DNA of 8,436 nucleotides, from positions 11,125-19,560 of the forward strand of contig METF01000093.1 in NCBI GenBank assembly GCA_001771235.1, read 5' to 3'. The translations under genes were made by a program, and so were the position numbers. Under the pieces are notes generated by a model. That model saw only the letters and a program-made list of their open reading frames with translations. It searched no databases and was not told the origin of the DNA. This DNA is from Candidatus Zhuqueibacterota bacterium RBG_16_48_16 (GTDB lineage: Bacteria > Zhuqueibacterota > Zhuqueibacteria > Residuimicrobiales > Sediminimicrobiaceae). Of this stretch, positions 5,107 through 8,436 are shown piece after piece. How positions within the stretch are numbered: the stretch's first letter is position 1; each line of letters begins with the position of its first letter.

Positions 5107-7284
5107 ATGCCAAAAACATCTATAAAAGAGATGGAAGAGGCTCTTTGCGAGTACAAGGAGAAATATCGGCGTCTGGAAGAAAACATCCCCGGCATGGTTT
5201 ACAAATTCGCCTTGCATCCGGACGGCAGCTTTTCCTTTCCCTACGTTAATACGGCATCCCGTGAGTTGTTTGATCTTGAGCCGGAAGACCTTATGAAAAA
5301 CGGGGCCTTATTGGGCGATAAGATTCATCCTGACGATCGGGAAAGATGGGATCAATCCTTAAAACGATCCGCCGAGTCACTCGCGCCCTGGCGAGAGGAA
5401 TTGCGTCACATCGTCAATGGAAAAATTCGTTGGTATGATTGCATGTCGCGCCCGGAAAAACAGCCGAATGGCGATATCGTTTGGCATGGCATCATAATGG
5501 AAATCACCGAACGCAGACGGGCAGAGGAAGCGTTGCGGCATAGCGAAAAGCGGTACCGCTCGTTCTTGGAGGTGACCAGCCAGTTCGCCTGGGTGACAGA
5601 CGCCAATGGCCAAGTGGTGGAAGACATCCCGTCGTGGCGCAGCTTCACCGGACAGACCTATGAGCAGACTAAGGGAACGGGATGGTCTACCGCCTTGCAT
5701 CCGCAGGACGTTCAACACACGCTCGAAATCTGGAATCGGGCTGTCACCACTAAAGAACACTACGATGTCGAATACCGAGTGCGACGGTACGACGGCGTGT
5801 ACCGATTGATGCTTGCAAGAGGTGTACCGATTCTCGACGAGCAGAACAATGTCGTCGAGTGGGTGGGTACATGCATTGACATCACCGAGCGCAAGCAGGC
5901 CGAAGAAGCCCTGGCGAAGGAACAACAGTTACTAAACATATTGCTGGATACCATCCCCGACAACATCTACTTCAAGGACCGTGACAGCCGCTTCATTCGC
6001 ATCAATAAATCACTGGCCAGTTGGCTGGGGTTGGCCGATCCCTCCGAGGCATTGGGCCGCAGCGATTTTGATTTTTTTTCCCAAGAACACGCCAGCCAGG
6101 CCCTCGCCGACGAACAGGAAATCATCCGCACCGGCCAGTCGCTGGTGGGAATTGAAGAAAAAGAAACCTGGCCGGACAGCGAGGACACGTGGGTCTCGAC
6201 AACCAAGATACCCTTAAGGGACGATGAAGGAAATATCGTCGGTATTCTAGGCATTTCCCGGGATATCACAGAGCACAAGCGCGCCGAGCAGGCATTGCAG
6301 GAGAGTGAAGAACGCTTTCGCAGCCTGTACGAAAATTCCACCATCGGCCTATACCGGACGACACCGGACGGCTGGATTTTGACAGCAAACCCTACCGCCG
6401 TCAAGATGCTCGGTTACGACTCGTTTGATGAGCTGGCAAAACGAAACCTGGAAAAGTCGGGATACGAGCCCAGCTATTCACGAAGCGAATTCATGCAACG
6501 ACTGGAAAAAGACGGAATTGTCAGCGGTCTCGAAAGCGCCTGGCTGAAGCGTGACGGTACGACTATTTTTATACGCGAAAGCTCCAGAGCCATCCGCGAT
6601 GAGAACGGCAAGGTGATCTATTACGACGGTACGTTCGAAGACATTACGGATCGTAAAAAGGCCGAGGAACAGAGTCAGAAGGATTTAAAAGAAAAAGAAG
6701 TCATGCTCAAAGAGATCCACCATCGGGTGAAAAATAATTTACAGATCATATCCAGTCTGCTCAGTCTTCAGGCAAGCAAGCTTCAGGACGAACAGGCATT
6801 GGCCGCATTCGAGGAGAGCAAAAACAGAATCTACACCATGGCCCTTATCCACGAACAACTCTATCGATCTTTTAACTTTTCAAACATTCAAATGAAAGAC
6901 TATGTTCAAACATTGACCCGCGAGCTGATCAGGGCGTATCGTGTCTTTGGCCGCATCGAGATCACTGCAAAGGTCGATAACACCTCTCTTGGCATCGATA
7001 AGGCCATCCCTTGCGGCTTGATCCTCAATGAATTGATTACCAACTCTATCAAGTACGCCTTTCCTGAAGGCTCGCCTGGACGAATCAACGTCAGTCTTAA
7101 AACGCTAAAGGATTCCACCCACGAAATAAAAGTGCGTGATAACGGCGTCGGATTGTCAAAATATATTGATTTTGAGAATCTGGAATCTCTCGGACTGCAT
7201 CTGGTAAAAGTGCTGACAGAACAGCTTGATGGCACCGTTGAAATGAGCTGCGATAAAGGGATGACCTTTCTCATTCACTTTTAA
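5107..7284 (+). CDS. Soluble sensor histidine kinase with four PAS domains, HisKA_2 and HATPase
   Basis: 725-aa cytoplasmic signalling kinase without signal peptide or membrane segment, so it should sense an internal cue (redox, ligand or cofactor). Domains: PAS 1 about 18-136 (HPDD at 74-77), PAS 2 about 146-262 (LHPQD), PAS 3 about 275-390, PAS 4 about 400-516. Each ends in an I-T-E/D-R/H motif (133, 259, 387, 513), a regular period of about 126 residues with short coiled-coil linkers. The HisKA_2 box KEIHHRVKNNLQ holds H538-H539; H539, before RVKNN, is the expected phosphoacceptor. The ATPase has an N box with N641, E642 and N646 in ILNELITNSIKYAF, and a G1 box DNGVGL (678-683), then ends shortly after the G2 region LGLHLVKVL. 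All key residues are present. HisKA_2 kinases often act on stand-alone receivers or on general-stress partners; no receiver domain is fused or adjacent. The hydrolase gene begins 14 nt after the stop, suggesting co-transcription. ATG at 5107 fits AAGGAA 10 nt upstream. Confidence 0.93.
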   Translation: MPKTSIKEMEEALCEYKEKYRRLEENIPGMVYKFALHPDGSFSFPYVNTASRELFDLEPEDLMKNGALLGDKIHPDDRERWDQSLKRSAESLAPWREELRHIVNGKIRWYDCMSRPEKQPNGDIVWHGIIMEITERRRAEEALRHSEKRYRSFLEVTSQFAWVTDANGQVVEDIPSWRSFTGQTYEQTKGTGWSTALHPQDVQHTLEIWNRAVTTKEHYDVEYRVRRYDGVYRLMLARGVPILDEQNNVVEWVGTCIDITERKQAEEALAKEQQLLNILLDTIPDNIYFKDRDSRFIRINKSLASWLGLADPSEALGRSDFDFFSQEHASQALADEQEIIRTGQSLVGIEEKETWPDSEDTWVSTTKIPLRDDEGNIVGILGISRDITEHKRAEQALQESEERFRSLYENSTIGLYRTTPDGWILTANPTAVKMLGYDSFDELAKRNLEKSGYEPSYSRSEFMQRLEKDGIVSGLESAWLKRDGTTIFIRESSRAIRDENGKVIYYDGTFEDITDRKKAEEQSQKDLKEKEVMLKEIHHRVKNNLQIISSLLSLQASKLQDEQALAAFEESKNRIYTMALIHEQLYRSFNFSNIQMKDYVQTLTRELIRAYRVFGRIEITAKVDNTSLGIDKAIPCGLILNELITNSIKYAFPEGSPGRINVSLKTLKDSTHEIKVRDNGVGLSKYIDFENLESLGLHLVKVLTEQLDGTVEMSCDKGMTFLIHF

Positions 7285-7298
7285 AGAGAAAATTTCCC

Positions 7299-8436
7299 AT
7301 GAAGAGCTCCACCTGTTTTCATCGCGACCGACGGGTCTTCATCCTGCTTCCGGCCATTCTGTTAGCCGCAGCTATTGCCATGAGCCAGGATAATAATAAT
7401 GACAAACAATCCTTTTTGTGCCAGGGTTATTATCAAACTGAGGCCCAAGCCGAGGCACAATTAAAGCGGCTGGGGGGAAAATACAAAAACGCCGATGAAT
7501 GGAGGGCCAGGGCGGAACGCATTCGCCGGGGCATAGTCGAGGGGGCCGAGCTTGATCCGCTGGCCGATAAATGTTCGCTCAAGCCGATAGTACACAGCAA
7601 ACGACATTATCACGGCTACACGGTAGAAAACGTGGCGTTTGAAAGTCTCCCCGGCGTTTTTGTCACCGGCAGCATTTACCGGGCGGAAAACGACCAGGGC
7701 TCTCTTCCTGCAATCCTTTGTCCGCACGGACACTGGAGCGAGCCGGAAAATTACGGCCGCATCCAGCCGGATATGCAAAAATTGTGTGCAACGCTGGCGC
7801 GCATGGGTGCCATGGTGTTCACTTATGATATGGTCGGATATGGCGAGCTGGCTGAGATCGGCTGGAAGCACAAGCATGCGAAATCGCTCAAACAACAGTT
7901 GTGGAACAGTATCCGCGCCGTCGACTTTTTACTATCGCTTGGTGCGGACAGCAACCATATCGCGGTGACCGGGGCTTCCGGAGGAGGCACCCAGGCTTTT
8001 TTGCTGGCAGCCGTCGATGAGCGGATCGCCGTCTCTGTCCCGGTCGTTCAGGTATCCGCCCACTTTTTCGGCGGCTGTCCCTGCGAAAGCGGCATGCCCA
8101 TTCATAAAAGCCGGGATCACGAAACCAACAACGCCGAAATTGCCGCCCTGGCGGCGCCTCGCCCGCAACTGATCATCTCGGATGGAAAAGACTGGACTAA
8201 AAACACGCCTGTTATAGAGTTCCCCTACATTCGAAATATCTATCGCCTGTACGGTCTGGAGGATGGAGTCGAAAATCTGCATCTTGCGCAAGAAGGGCAT
8301 GACTACGGCTACTCAAAGCGCAAAGGCGCTTATTCCTTTTTGGCGAAACATCTCAACCTTTCCATAGCCAATGTTAAAAACCAGGATGGCTCGATTGACG
8401 AGGCTGATATAATCATCGAAGAGAAGCAGCGATTCA
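7299..8436 (+). CDS. Secreted acetyl-xylan-esterase-like alpha/beta hydrolase (3' end outside window)
   Basis: Open frame from the ATG at 7299 to the window edge, 379 complete codons and no stop. The N-terminus is a signal peptide: HRDRR at 8-12, hydrophobic core about 13-27, cleavage plausible after AIA (about residue 27). The mature part is a serine hydrolase of the acetylxylan esterase/dienelactone hydrolase-like group. It shows PHGHW (H143-W146) near the oxyanion strand, YDMVGYGE after strand 4, the nucleophile elbow GASGGG with S227, SDGKDW with the likely acid D295, and EGHDYG with the likely catalytic H334. FFGGCPCESGMPIHKS (C260, C262) is an insert typical of a planctomycete-type subgroup (recalled, not searched). 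Family lengths suggest only a few tens of residues are missing. Its role would be removing acyl groups from glycans outside the inner membrane. AAAGAGAA (7283-7290) lies 8 nt before the ATG and overlaps the kinase stop, so it is probably translated from the kinase transcript. The ester substrate is unknown. Confidence 0.85.
   Translation, partial: MKSSTCFHRDRRVFILLPAILLAAAIAMSQDNNNDKQSFLCQGYYQTEAQAEAQLKRLGGKYKNADEWRARAERIRRGIVEGAELDPLADKCSLKPIVHSKRHYHGYTVENVAFESLPGVFVTGSIYRAENDQGSLPAILCPHGHWSEPENYGRIQPDMQKLCATLARMGAMVFTYDMVGYGELAEIGWKHKHAKSLKQQLWNSIRAVDFLLSLGADSNHIAVTGASGGGTQAFLLAAVDERIAVSVPVVQVSAHFFGGCPCESGMPIHKSRDHETNNAEIAALAAPRPQLIISDGKDWTKNTPVIEFPYIRNIYRLYGLEDGVENLHLAQEGHDYGYSKRKGAYSFLAKHLNLSIANVKNQDGSIDEADIIIEEKQRF

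Overview
This 8.4 kb window looks like chromosomal DNA from an uncultured, probably Gram-negative, saprophytic bacterium. It carries two Tat-exported Gfo/Idh/MocA-type oxidoreductases, a secreted BNR_4 beta-propeller protein, a secreted acetyl-xylan-esterase-like alpha/beta hydrolase and a soluble multi-PAS histidine kinase. This mix, together with intergenic spacers full of short palindromic and 'CAGGATT'-type repeats, is typical of Planctomycetes/Verrucomicrobia/Lentisphaerae or FCB-type candidate phyla such as KSB1 or Latescibacterota. The phylum is an inference; no rRNA or tRNA gene is present to settle it.

Layout. 1-222: non-coding DNA downstream of the first gene, with a 7-nt tandem repeat and a palindrome. 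223-2980: two minus-strand paralogous oxidoreductase genes 40 nt apart, probably one operon transcribed leftwards. 2981-3572: a 592-nt divergent intergenic region packed with inverted repeats, including a doublet of self-complementary palindromes. A good sigma70-type promoter near its right end reads into the next gene. 3573-4898: plus-strand BNR_4 protein. 4899-5106: spacer with a second palindrome doublet and a hairpin close to the next ribosome binding site. 5107-7284: cytoplasmic histidine kinase with four PAS domains, HisKA_2 and HATPase. 7299-8436: secreted alpha/beta hydrolase, 14 nt after the kinase and running off the window.

How they may work together. All four non-regulatory proteins carry export signals. 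They belong to families that attack or modify carbohydrates: esterase de-acylation, propeller-type lyase or glycosidase, and redox chemistry on sugars. A periplasmic or surface glycan-processing cluster with a local sensor kinase is a reasonable reading, but no transporter, SusC/D pair or response regulator lies in the window and no substrate can be named. No CRISPR array, phage module, transposase gene, tRNA or rRNA was seen. The least ordinary features are the structured intergenic repeats, above all the two doublets of palindromes.
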